A stretch of 64,000 bases of DNA from Leucaena leucocephala. Lineage: Eukaryota > Streptophyta > Magnoliopsida > Fabales > Fabaceae. Below, in pieces: positions 23,969 through 36,131 of this stretch. Positions within the stretch are counted from its first letter, which is position 1. Each line of letters opens with the position of its first letter. Under the pieces are notes generated by a model, which saw only the letters and a program-made list of their open reading frames with translations, made no database searches and was not told the origin of the DNA. The translations under genes were made by a program, and so were the position numbers. The stretch is taken from contig CM073527.1 of the NCBI GenBank assembly GCA_037074615.1, positions 26,846,848 through 26,910,847 of the forward strand. Direction: 5' to 3'.

Positions 23969-26900
23969 CTATAACGAAAAGCGACTCCCAGCACCATCCA
24001 GAAAACGATCAGTATGCCATCCTTTGTCCTGTAATTCTCTTAGAAACACAGGGAAGACATCGTTCATTTTGTCATAGGCCTCTTGCAGGGTTCCCGCGCT
24101 GAGATCTCCAGAGGGCCTGTTCGTCTGTGCAGCATATGCAGCAACCAACCAGCCTCTCAATGCATCCTCCCCACTAGCATCATGCTCCAACACCATGTCA
24201 ACGCATGTACCTCCAACATTTAAGAGAAACTTCTCCTCAGGGAATATTTGTTTTATTTCATGGAGCCTTGAAGGCTTAATGGTCTTGTGCAAAGTCCTAC
24301 CCACTCGAACATTTCCTGCACCTTCTATGAGTCGCCCAGGAAATAGCAGATCTTCTCTGTATCTAATATCAGCAGGACTTGATACATTCCCTGCCTAATT
24401 TAGATTGAACTTAATGCAGTCAGTCAGACACTATTTCTATCGTGCAAATAAGAAAGATAAAACAAGGGAGCATTCGTATGTTAAACTAGAGTAATCCTGA
24501 TTCCAGACCTCAAGCAAATCAGCTACAACCATTGCTGTTCTTTGTGGATTCAAGGTATTGACAGGAGTAGCTTTCATTTCTTCAACCACGCTGTATACAT
24601 GTATAATTGAAAGGAGAGGCCCCACAACCATCTAATAACAAATGTTTCAGAATCCATCAATTGGGAAACATGAATAAAACCAATACTTCTCGTTAAAATG
24701 AGTTACAAGATTCATTAAATCTCTTAAAAATAAATTAAACTGGGATATTGATTCCACAATCTAGCCACTTCGATACATATATATATATTTTGATAATTTT
24801 GTCACTTCAATATACTTTTTTTTTTAACTCTTGATAATATCGCCACCTCCTTATTTAACCACAAACAATGTCTCATTTCTGGGGGAGTATACTGCTCTGT
24901 GTTTTGAGATTTGTTCGATATATGGTCTAATCCCATAGAATTTCTATAATAAGCTCGCAGTCCCCCCCTCCACTACCTCCCCCACACATGTTGCTACAAT
25001 TTTGATCTAAGTGTCATTCAACAAATAATTAAATAGCTTGCTAGTACAAACCTAATATGGTTAAAAAAACCTTAACAAAAGCATATAAACAATGATGCTC
25101 GGGAAAAATTATAGCATGGTATATACCTTCCCTTGCATTGAAGTACATATAGTAGATGCTAACTGAATTCCAACTCCAACTCCAACAACATTGAAGAGAG
25201 TTGAAATAGCCTCCCCTTTAGCAAATAGATCGCTAAGGTTTCCTTCTTTGGCGAATGAAGAATAAATAGGCAACCTAGTTGCTCTAGCGGCAACGACTGC
25301 CATCCCCTGCCAACACCAAAATCATATTGAAAGAAAAAGAAGTTTACAGACAACTAATAAATGAGACCCCGGTCCCATTATCAAATAGGAATTAACAAGT
25401 CTTTCACCCAAACGGAGCACAAAGGTCCTCTATGACAACATACCTTCGCAAAATTGCCTAGGCCTGCCATTTCAAGAAAAAGATGTGGGCATAAAGGAGA
25501 AAGCACTTCCAAGCCAGTACCTAAATCATACAGCACATCAGCTGTAAAATGCAAGGCTCACTGCAGTCAGACACCTTGTGAATAAGCAGATATGAGCTAT
25601 AATAAGAAGAATGGCCCTAGACAAGATGCAAACCAAAAATTCTCCAACGTTTAGGCTCTGAATCCATTCGTGCACCCAAATTACTACATATTAACTTCCC
25701 TACATGTTGCATTCCATCCTTTAAAATCTGTATATCAGAGCAACAACACAGGCAAAACATATCTTAAATGGATGCTATCATTACCAGTCTCAGAATTGTT
25801 AATTGCAAGGTGATATCAAATTACCCAACTAACAGCAGTTGATTGAGCAGGAGTGGGCTGCAAGCCTGCAGCAAATAGCAGTGACTGCAGAAGAGTAAGC
25901 ATACAGACCAAGGACAACCACTTCATACTCTATTATGTTAAGATCATTCTTATTCTTACAAATAAAAAAGGAATAAACTTTTCACAAAAAAAAAGGAATA
26001 AATCAAATACAAACAAAAAACTTATAACTTGTTTGTTTAGGCAAGTGACTTTATATCAACGCTGTAATATTATTATCTGTAGTTATATATTCTACTGATA
26101 TTCTGTAGTCATCAGAAGACCTGAGTTGACAGCACCGATAGGGCTGCACTAGTAACATGCTGAAGTGCTCGAAACTGTGTATATCTAAGGTAGCCCTCAT
26201 TCACACTGCACAGAAAACACCAAAAGTCATCAGATCAGATCAGCCTTCCTTGTCTGAGCAATCAGGCCCATCCGAATGGAATACATCCTATTAGGAAAGA
26301 TAACAACCTATATGGATATCCCGAGGGGAAGAATTTATTTAGGAAAGACTCCACCATCCTGTGATATATTGGTCTGGAGTCATCTACAAGCTTTACCTAA
26401 AGGGAAAAGAAAATTGTTAGGTCAATGAAAGCAAAGAACTAGTTGAACAAACACTTTCACGAAAACTTCAATCCAATTATGAGCAAAGATGGTGTAACAG
26501 TGTATTTTCACGACGAACGGAAACGCTTATAGCTGGATTCAGAAGTGAAGCTCCTAAAAAAGAATTGCAGCTGCTGAAATGTTGAAATAACATATCACAT
26601 ATTTGACTCCAGCAAAACAAGCATGAAGTCTCCCCCTTCGTTTTTAGCATTTAGTTCTAAAAAAGGTGAAAAGTAAGACAATCAAACAAAATAATGGGGG
26701 ATTACAAACGAATAAGAAAGAAAATTTAACCCAGCAAGACCAATCGCTGCCACCTTTCTAGGCGCTTCATTCACCAGAATACAACCAGAACGAACTGATA
26801 AGATATAAAGAATCCAGCAGGACGGCAACTGATTTTTCCAACGACTCAAATTTAAGGAAAGGAAACATCTCATATGAATTGTTCGTACTTCCAAATAAGT

Positions 26901-27403
26901 CTCTACTTGAGAAAGATTGCAATGTTGCTATAATAGCGATACTTCCGAAGATAATTTACATTAAAAAGGCACTCCATCATGCATAAAGAAAAGGAACAAG
27001 TACAGTTTATGAAAACTTCAAATTGAACTCAATACGGGAACAAGCTTCATAATGCATGACATAACAAATGTCTTCCAAGAGATGAACCTTCCTAGACTAT
27101 AAGACAAACAAAACAATTTGGGAACATTTCTTGTTGATTTAATAGATTCCGATTCTAGAATGACGAGGAATATTATGACATTCTCTTTCCTCAAAAGTAT
27201 AACTAAAGGAAGTCAAACCCCGAGGTCCTCATCAAGATTCATGTCCGTGTAACTAAATAAATGAACAAGAGAAATTGGGAGAATCGAAACCGTACGGAGA
27301 GCTGGCCATCGGGTTCAAACTGGAACCGGCGACAAACGGAACCAGAGATTTCGAACCAGAATACAGGAACTTGAGGTTCTTTGTCTGGCTTCTTCTTGCG
27401 CAT
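23969..27403 (-). CDS. ROOT UV-B SENSITIVE family protein (DUF647), most like RUS4
   Basis: Nine exons on the minus strand: 27296-27403, 26308-26396, 26121-26205, 25825-25884, 25634-25727, 25444-25541, 25127-25306, 24509-24631, 23969-24394. They sum to 1263 nt (420 residues) in perfect phase. The start MRKKKPDKEPQVPVFWFEIS opens the first possible exon. The DUF647 core is plain: FFPSGYPYSVNEGYLRYTQF, LQPTPAQSTAVSW, LICSNLGARMDSEPKRWRIF, RATRLPIYSSFAKEGNLSDL, VVEEMKATPVNTLNPQRTAM and the C-terminal GWHTDRFLDGAGSRF. Several hydrophobic stretches (FNVVGVGVGIQLAST, VGPLLSIIHVY) suggest membrane association. Family members RUS1 and RUS2 act in early seedling UV-B and vitamin B6/auxin responses, and RUS4 is reported in anther development; the biochemical activity is unknown. 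The subfamily call rests on remembered sequences. Confidence 0.88.
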
Positions 27404-28667
27404 TTTAAACGTGTCCTGTTTTTTGTTTCAAAATAGAAAAGAAAATGAAAACATAGATTGAGCCAGGAAAATAATACAAGATAATGAAAAGCAGCAAGAT
27501 AGTGTGATTGGTAAAGTACACACCAGCAAATCCATCGAGAGGAATTGCTGGTGACAATATATGTTCTTCCCAAGCGCAGCTAGTTCAAGGCGAAAAGGAA
27601 ATTTCTATACTCATGGACAGCAGATGAGGACTTCCCCACTGGAAGAGTGCCTTGCTACAAGCGGAGGAGGAGGAGGAAGAAGAAGAGAAGGAAGGCTGCG
27701 AAAAAACTACGTCGGATGATGATGCCTGCATTTAATAGCGACCGGCAATGTTAGCCATCCTAATTGGAAACATTCGCGGGATGGTATGAGCACGGAACCT
27801 GGATCTGGTTCAGATTTAATATTATTTTATTTTTATATTTTGATGGTATGCAATTTTAACCAAAGTAGAATTAAAATAATAATAGTCTCCTAATTGTTAC
27901 TTTCTTTAAAAAAAAAATTATTTAAGAATTATAAATGGGATTGTCTACCCTCGATTTGGATGGTTCAATCATAAATGAACATTAAAACCAAAGCCGCGCA
28001 AGTTATCCATGAATGCTCTTTCTCCTACCAAAGCCACCGTTGGATGTACATCTTCAACTACACCCTTCACACTCCCTGCCTCGTCAGTCTTCTTCGATTT
28101 CACCTCCAGTGTTTAGTAATATAATTTTACTAAATTGTTCTTATTATATTTTTTTCTCCCGATTTTTATGTGACTACACTATGTTTAACAACACATAAAT
28201 TACTTGTCAAGGATATAATTAAAAAAAATATCAATTATCCATGGATAGAATAAAACAACAATTCAAGTGGGGCAAAAATAAATTTACCAACTGACCGTTC
28301 ATTTTCTCCTTTTTCAAACTTGATTACAGGAAACACCTGAACAAATTACATTCACGTTTACAGGTCTTATAAACTCCCATTAACTTGCCCACCAGAAAAA
28401 AAAGGGCAGTAGACACATTAACTGTATGCCAGCTTCCCATTACCAGAATGTCTCAGGCACTCTGGTATGAGACATAGCATAAGGGCTTTCTTCAACTGCG
28501 AAGAATCACATCCATAACCATCTGGACTTGAACACTACATGAATGCAATGCACCCAACCGTAGATCCCCAAAGATGGGCATTCATTCACTTTACATGCAA
28601 TTTTTGTTTTGGAGGCCTATGGATTACACAGGTTTTAAGTGAAAGGTTGTATCAGCACTTTTAATAA
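27404..28667. other. Intergenic between RUS and EAF6 genes
   Basis: The RUS promoter and 5' UTR occupy the left part; a GGAGGAGGAGGAAGAAG purine tract lies near 27660. The right part is the EAF6 3' UTR and AT-rich DNA. No gene is seen. Confidence 0.5.
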
Positions 28668-31436
28668 TCATAATGTCAAGTCAGGATCGTCCTCATAATC
28701 AAAATCTTGTTCACTAGAAACCCTGACTCTTTTTGCATCTCTAGGCCCACCTCTTCCTTTCTTCGGTTTGCCCCTGTCAAGTACATGTTTGAAGCTCATA
28801 AATAAATAATGCCTGTATAGTGTATGTGTTTGCTAAAATATTTAGAACATAATCAAAGATCCATCAACGGATTACTTACTGCCCATTGGCATAAATTCCA
28901 CCTTTTGAACGTCCTGGACCGAAATCTGACCTTCCATCTGGGATAAACACCAAAAGATGAAGACACAGTCAAATTTATGCCATGAAAATCATTGAGAAGG
29001 ATGCTTATATAATAATCTCACCATCTCTACCAGCTGCAATCTCTTCTGCCTGTAATAGACAGTTGAAGAAAATGCAAAATCCACGTTAGAACTTCAGAAT
29101 TCAGAAATAATGTTTTAATAAGATCCCATTACCATATTTAAAACATAAAATCTCTATAGATAAATAAAACAAATAGAACAATAGGAACTTTTCTTTTTGA
29201 AAGATTTAAAAAGAGATGGATCGAGTCCAGTAAGACAAAAGGAGAAGGTCACTGAGTTCACCACTTCAGCCAAAACATTTCAATATCATGCACCTGAATT
29301 CCTTGGTTGAATATTTAAGGTTTTACCAACACAGATACAACCTATCCACCGCCAAGGTGGTTGTTATTACTTATTCGATCCTTTGATTTTGATGCTTCTA
29401 TGTTCAAAGTTTTAATAATTTAGTCCTTAGTCCCAAGTCACAGAGATGACATAGACAAATCACATCCAAAAATCTGACTCCTTCTGAGGACAACATTTCA
29501 TTTCTCTCCAGTCCGAATTATATATAACTAACCTCAGTAATGCTAATTTCAAACGTTAAATATAGGATGGAGCATACAACTCTTAATCTGAGATAAGGTT
29601 ATAAACTTTTGCTACCATTGAACTGTTTCCATAATGCTTATCAATGGCATCTGTTCCAAATTGTTCAAGACGCAACCTTAAATCTCACATTCTTTGCCTA
29701 AGTTTCCAGCTGAATTCTGCCTACAGACTCTGGATCAAAACAGTTTCACAGTCTCCAAGTGAGTGTTTGACAGGCCAACTTCTAGAACCAAGAAAAATTA
29801 CATGACAGCTTCCAAATTAGTGGAAACAAGTTATCCTGTTGTCTACTTCATTTTTTTTCACATTACAATAAAAATATTCTAGATGTGTGCATATAGTCAA
29901 GGACAACATGACATAATAGTTGATGTTTCGTATTTCTAGCCCAACAAATCTTTTTCTTAAGTAGAATCAACATAGTCAAGAACATAAAAGTACCATTACT
30001 TGTTTTCTTAACAAGGATGTGAAAATTGAACTATAAAGGAAAATAGAGTTAACTTTAATTTTTTTTTTCTAGCCACAATTAGTATTTCACACTCATAACC
30101 AAACAACCTTATTTTCTTCTTGCAGCTAATTTAAAATTACAGAATACACACCGCTGGTGAGGTCACCGAAGATAATGAAAAGAGCCTATCTTCAGGTTGA
30201 AACTTTCGAGACCGCTTCAAGCTGCCATGAAGAAGTTAGACTCACTGATGTCAATCAATTATGAAGTGCATTACGTCTAAATTCAACGTGACTTGATAAC
30301 ACAAGAACACGTGCCATGCAATGATACACACGCATCTTCAACACTATCATAATTGATCTATAAAAAATTGTCAATAGAAAAACAAGTCATCTATTTAAGA
30401 TGGAAAGATATACTATATACAAGACAAGTTTTTTTTTCCAAGCTTCAAACTAGAGCTTTCATAACTGTTGTGCTATGGGAAGCAACCTAGGTACTCCACT
30501 TCTAAGCATTTCATTCAAGTCTATTCTATAAAATGAAACCTTGGTAAGACCCAAATACTGATGAATCAGGAAAAATGACCAACAAGTTGTCCCCTGATGT
30601 GATTTTTTGTTTTATCAATACAATTGCACAACTCATGATCCAGCCTTCTCCAACCATCAAAGAAACAACCCTACAAAAAAAATCTAATAGAATCATTTTA
30701 TTTTTAATGAATAAATGGAAAGATGATACACTTAGGACTTACTATGAGCCTGCATTACCTCCCTATGTTTTCTTAATATTATCACAACATTAGAAACTAA
30801 GAACCAAAAGAAGAGTTCGAGTAACCAGTAAATGACAAAAAAAAAACAAAAAAGATAAAAACTTCAATATAAATCAATTTTAAAGAAGAAGCTCCGTACA
30901 GAGCCGTGTTCTTTGATGAGGATAGGAACCCTTCAAATCCTTTTAATACATTGCCACACTGTCCAGGATCCTGTAAATAATTTGTCTCCATGTCATAAAC
31001 CTGTCTTAAATGCAAAATGTTAGTTGAATTGATTTTTAATACCCCATATCAAATCCTCATGGTCTTAACACCCTCTCAAATCAGCATTTTCTAATAAGGG
31101 TGTAGAAAAAAGATACCCTTAACCATAAACGTTTTCTCTCGTTTTTTGGAAATCCGAAACAAATTGAAGGAATAAGAGAAGGCCGGGAAGCCCTAGATAG
31201 GATAGAGAATTGCCTGTTTTTCTATGTTACGAAGCTCCTCGTGAATCTTAGCTCTCCTACTAAGAAGAGAAACCAACATTGCCGAAGGGTTTGCAGTTCC
31301 TTTTTGCGCTGAAACAGCATCAAAGATAAATTTATGAGAAATTACGGGTATCGTTCAAGAACAAAACTGAAGGTTCAAAACCAGTGATGAGAAGGATGAA
31401 AAAGACCGTTATTGCGCAATTACCTTCCGTTTCCAT
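28668..31436 (-). CDS. EAF6: EAF6, NuA4 histone acetyltransferase subunit
   Basis: Seven coding exons on the minus strand: 31424-31436 (13 nt), 31214-31308, 30900-31000, 30152-30221, 29022-29049, 28880-28937, 28668-28773. They give 156 residues in phase. EAF6 is a small non-catalytic subunit of NuA4-type MYST acetyltransferase complexes in the nucleus. The N-terminal part is a short coiled coil (AMLVSLLSRRAKIHEELRN), followed by the hallmark YDMETNYLQDPGQCGNVLKG and GFEGFLSSSKNT. The C-terminal half is basic then acidic (KPKKGRGGPRDAKR, DFDYEDDPDLTL). The exon order and the plant-specific acidic end match plant EAF6. Start METEA is chosen because it splices directly into QKGTANPS. The intron after 31214 has a GC donor (CAG|GCAATT). 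Confidence 0.93.
31001..31213 (-). other. GC-AG intron in EAF6
   Basis: The exon ends GAAAAACAG and the next genomic bases are GCAATT. The downstream exon begins GTTTATGAC after ...GACAG. Joining Q to VYDMET is required by the family sequence, and no GT lies at a position that preserves it, so the donor is GC. Confidence 0.85.
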
Positions 31437-32684
31437 TCTCGCGGGAAAAGCCCTAAATTCGCGATCGGTTCATAAGAACATAAATCCCTTCAAGAGCAAA
31501 CCACACCAGCCTATACCCGGTGTTCCGATGCGTCCTTCTACACCCGATTCCTCTCGCTTTCAACCCACCAACCAATCATATCACGACACGTGGAATAAAA
31601 TATTTTGAGCCCCATTTAGCAGCGTGGTCCAAACAAAGTGGGCTTAGGCCCATATGAGAGGGAAGAAGGGCGCATTGTGAGATTGATTATCCGTACAAAC
31701 AAAAGGGTTGTCAAGAACTTCTTTACTTATGCCCGTTAACAAGCCTATGGGATTATTGTAACAAAAAGAAAAAAGAGATTGTATGGGATTAATTTTTCCA
31801 TAATTTAATTTCTTTAATTTTATCCCCTCACTCTCTCTTGTATAAAATAATGTGGTAGACTTCAAATAGAATTATGTAATTTTAAAAAAATGGATATATT
31901 GAAATTGAAATTAGTTAAAAGGATTTAAAATCCCTAATATCTAAAGTGTTGAGACAAATTTGTTTTTTTAGTTATATTCGTTCCTCTCATCTGTGTCCTG
32001 AGTTTTTATATCACTGAGTTATGAGATTGTTGACAGAACATCTAATAGTCTATTGTGAAATATTGTGCAATTTAAATACACACATTCAACTATAAATGTC
32101 TACAAATGATTTATTAAAAATGTTATTAGTATTAATATTTGTGAACGTCAATGCTTATACAATTTTGTTATTCGACGGAGGAAAAAAAAATTGAGCTACG
32201 CGGCGACTGGAACTCGAAGCACCATGTAGCAGTGTTGTGGGCTCCTCATGGGGATGGAGGGGATGAATGGGGCCCACGGACGGTGGAGATTCGTTTATCG
32301 GGAATGTCATCATATATGTGGCCGTATCTGACTGGTATGGGCTGATGGTCCCCACCGCCTCGCAAAGAGCAGAGATTCACAGCTATTTTGGGGTCAACAT
32401 CCCTCAATTCCCCTGCATCAAACTTCGCTTTGCGTTGCTACGACGCACCGTCCCTATCTTTGATATTGCTGGATATATTTGTATTTTAGATTTTTCTTGT
32501 TTCCTTTTCTGTTTTTTTCTCTTCCAAGTTAAAACCTTCCCTTGGCTCTTTATATTGTTTAGTCATTTCCTGGGGAGCTTCCTCACCTCTCCAAGTTCTA
32601 TTTTTCTTCCTCTGCATATCTTCTACTCGAAGTTTTCTGTTCCTCGTCATCGCTTTTGCTACTTTTCTTTTTTTGCTGCCAGCA
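31437..32684. other. Shared upstream region of divergent EAF6 and ADF6
   Basis: The two genes diverge with about 1.25 kb between start codons. The part near ADF6 is pyrimidine-rich (TTTTTCTTCCTCTGC) as usual for plant 5' leaders. An open frame at 32267-32761 overlaps the ADF6 leader and is not supported as a gene. Confidence 0.5.
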
Positions 32685-34765
32685 ATGTCTTTCAGAGGGC
32701 TAAGCCGGGTAAAGAATATCTACTTTTATTTATTAGTTCATCGCACTCGCTGCTCGTTTGATTCTGGCAAATCGTGTCTTTGGAGATATCATTTGGTTTT
32801 CTTCTCTGAGATATTTACAATTATTAAGCCTGTTCATTATCCAGTTACTCTAATCTTTCTCAGGGAATTAATAGGTGGATTTCCCTCGACCGTTAAATTC
32901 TTCTAAGGCTGCAAGATTATACATATTGCGCATCAGTTTCCTTTATAAGATTTTTGATGGAACAATAAATCGTTTAACTTTAAGAAGCCGGAGTGTTGTG
33001 TCAGCCTGTCAGGCTACTTTTCGCCTTTCATTTGATATTATGTTTAACCCTTGGCTCCTTGATTTTTGTTACTTTTCTACTGGAAAGCAATTTCTGAAAT
33101 TAATTTGAAATGATCCGGGAACTGTATTAATTCATAGCATCCCATATTAAATAGACAGTTCTCGCAGCTTCTCATACAACTTTGGTGTTTGTTTGCTTTA
33201 CTACAAATCAACCTATTACCTGTAGTTTTGACACATTCATTTTGCTTTCAGGCAAATGCTTCATCGGGCATGGGTGTTGCTGATCACAGCAAAAACACCT
33301 TTATGGAATTGAAGCGAAAGAAGGTATATCGATATGTGATCTTTAAGGTTGATGAAAAGAAAAGAGAGGTTGTGGTTGAGAAGACTGGTAGTCCAGCTGA
33401 GAACTACGATGATTTCACCGCATCCTTGCCCGAGAATGATTGCAGATATGCTGTTTATGACTATGACTTTGTGACTTCTGAAAACTGTCAAAAGAGTAAA
33501 ATTTTCTTCATTGCATGGTTAGTTTATCCCATACCTTTATCTTCCTTTCCTTTGGAGAAGTGCAACTTTTTAAGGCCTTCTCATCAATTGCAAAAGTAAT
33601 TAATGATGTTAAGGAGAAATAGCCACTAACATTTGGATCTATTATCTAATATGCATTTTCCCTGTGCAAGAAGGCATTTTCGTGCAGCAGATATGACCTA
33701 TTATTTTTTTGATAAAGACATATGACCTATTATTGGCTGTGTTTTTTTGTGCTCTGCAGGATGAACTTAATTGCTATGCTATGTCACATATATGTTAAGT
33801 GGCATTCTTTGCAAGTTTTCTGATTGTGACCATAACACCCCCTCCCCCGCGTGCAATTTTGATCTCTGCATCGTTCTCTTCTGCATTTTAGGTGTGAACT
33901 TAAGCATATACATCTCAGATAGGGCGGTTGACTAGCTACCAGTGCCCATAATTATAAAAGATAGCCATAGATGAAGCCATGCATGCATCTACATGCTCAA
34001 ATAATCAGCTCTCTTATTATTAATATAAAATTCACTCAGTCCCTTGGCCGTCTTGGAGTGACTTGAATGTTTCTTTATACAATTTATAAGGGCTTCTAAG
34101 GTTTCTAGTTCGTTATTTTAGCTGAAAGATCAAATTTCAAGTTGTCAAAATTTGTGAATTTTTATAATTTTTTAGCATAACTAGTAACTGCTGCAACTAC
34201 AAAATCTCCCTTAATATACGGGCTTCTTCATGACTACTTTGTTCTTGGGACTTGAGGCCTGTGCGCAACCTAATTTGAAGACATTGGCTATTAGTCGAAT
34301 TGTGTGCTGTTGAGTACCAAGAAACTTGAGTGAAATATTTTATGGTTTGAGTCAAGTTCCTACAATTCAAGGATAGAGCTTTAAATGTTTCCACCTATTT
34401 GTTGGTGGAAACAACAAGGAAGGCTGTTCTGACTAATTGTCTATAATGTCTGCATAGTATTTTTTATTTTCCCCCACTACTTTCCTACATTTTGCTACAT
34501 CGTTTATTTCAGTCATCATTTGCATATCTCACTGGGGTTGGTCGCCCGTCCTCTTATTCTTGCAACATGGAGGTATCATCCTTAGTTATTAATAACTACA
34601 TGATATTTTATCAGGTCCCCTTCAACCTCTCGAATCCGTTCCAAGATGCTGTATGCCACATCTAAAGACAGGTTTAGGCGTGAATTAGATGGTGTCCACT
34701 ATGAAATCCAGGCTACTGACCCTACAGAAATGGATCTTGAAGTGCTCAGAGAACGTGCAAATTGA
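32685..34765 (+). CDS. ADF6: Actin-depolymerizing factor, ADF6-like
   Basis: Three exons, 32685-32708, 33252-33517 and 34615-34765, give 146 residues in phase. ADF/cofilin binds G- and F-actin and severs or depolymerises filaments in the cytoplasm and nucleus. The first exon encodes only MSFRGLSR, exactly the N-terminal extension typical of the ADF6 branch; exon 2 starts ANASSGMGVADHSKNTF. ADF-homology landmarks are CRYAVYDYDFVTSENCQKSK, IFFIAWSPSTSRIRSKMLY (long actin-binding helix) and the end YEIQATDPTEMDLEVLRERA. An in-frame upstream ATG at 32673 would add four residues; the MSFRG start is preferred by similarity. The Ser in the N-terminal extension may be the regulatory phosphosite, as in other plant ADFs (inference). 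Confidence 0.95.
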
Positions 34766-36131
34766 GATTCCTCTGTTTTCTGTGCTACTTGTTGCAGTGA
34801 GTTGCTGTCCATGATTTATCATGTGTAAAGCGTATAGCCCATATGGCTGCAGAGGTATGATTATCTTTAGACATGAACCTCAGGGCTCGTAAACCGGGCT
34901 TGTGTCAGTTGTTGCTACAAATTACAGTTTGATTGACTGTTCTCTCTGAACTCAACACTGAAGAACATAATATGCCTTATATTATGGTAGTCTGGTGTTT
35001 AGATCAGATACTAGTGAAAAAGAGGAAATCTAAATTTTATTTGCCTCAGTGAATAATTGTGGAAGCCTAACTAAGGCTGGTTTTAAAGCAAAGAGACGTC
35101 GTGGTAACTCCCAGAGTGTATATATTGAGCGTATGCGTAGCATCTATGCATTACGAGCAATTAGACAAACATGCGCCGATGATTGCTGAGCACAGCATGT
35201 CACACGACTTGTATCAAAGTAAACAGAATATGATTCGTATAACTCCTCGTAGAAACTCTTTAAAGAAGGAAGAGAATATAACGCTCTTGTTTAAGAAATC
35301 TTGATAAAAAAACCCTGTAGTCTCAATATGCTCATTGGAACTGAAGCAAGATTATTACAACCTGAAAGATGAATGAATTATAAAACACATACGCTGAAGG
35401 AGAACCCCGATTTCAGGCACCATGGCTTTTAGCTGCTATGAAGATGAACAAATTCTTTGGCACTATGACCGGAATCTTGCGAGGAAACATTCAGCAGGGG
35501 CAACGAATGTAGTGGCAATGGGTCCCCAAACACAATTATGTGTCCTTTAGAGACTAGCAATGGAATAAAAAAGCCGAAAATGCGAATGTGCCGTTGAGAT
35601 TATTTGTTTACACAGATAATGATATTAAAGTCCCTTTACTCAAGTTGTCTGGGATGCACCAGGTTTGGTGCTGTAGAATGTAACGTTCTCAGCTTAATTT
35701 TCTTCCCTTTAGTCTGTTCGTGGGCTACGTATGCCGCTCAAACAGTAAATTTTGTTGCCGCGGCCATCTTGTGTTCTCAGACGTTCAAGTTAGCTGAGAG
35801 TGAAGAGTATTAAAAAGAATATGGGTGAGAATGGGATTTATGAAGTGGAATTTACCAATATTGAACGTCACAAACTGTACATGCTTCAAAACTCAGTGGT
35901 CTATTTCGGTTTCATTTGCTGTTTCTAACCCGAGCGGGTTTGTACAGAAAGAAACAATATTATGAGAGAAAATGTGGGAACACAACAGTGATGGAAAATG
36001 TTTATTAAAATTCTATAGCGAAGGGTCTTTCTAATGTCTAAAGCTAAAATGTGATATGCAGGCATAAAAAGAGCGGAAAGGCTAGATCGAAATAACAAGA
36101 CTCCTCATCCCCTAGTAGTACTCTACATTCA
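34766..36131. other. Intergenic between convergent ADF6 and PHT1 genes
   Basis: The 3' flanks of two convergent genes. No coding region is supported; the small frames at 35101 and 35604 have no recognisable features. Confidence 0.5.

Noticed and set aside
20694..31436. Functional gene cluster or operon (MYB, RUS, EAF6 on the same strand)
   Set aside because: Separate genes with own promoters and unrelated functions; same orientation is chance in a plant genome.
32267..32761. 164-codon open frame on the plus strand before ADF6
   Set aside because: Phe/Leu/Ser-rich translation of a pyrimidine-rich leader; ends beyond the ADF6 start in another frame.
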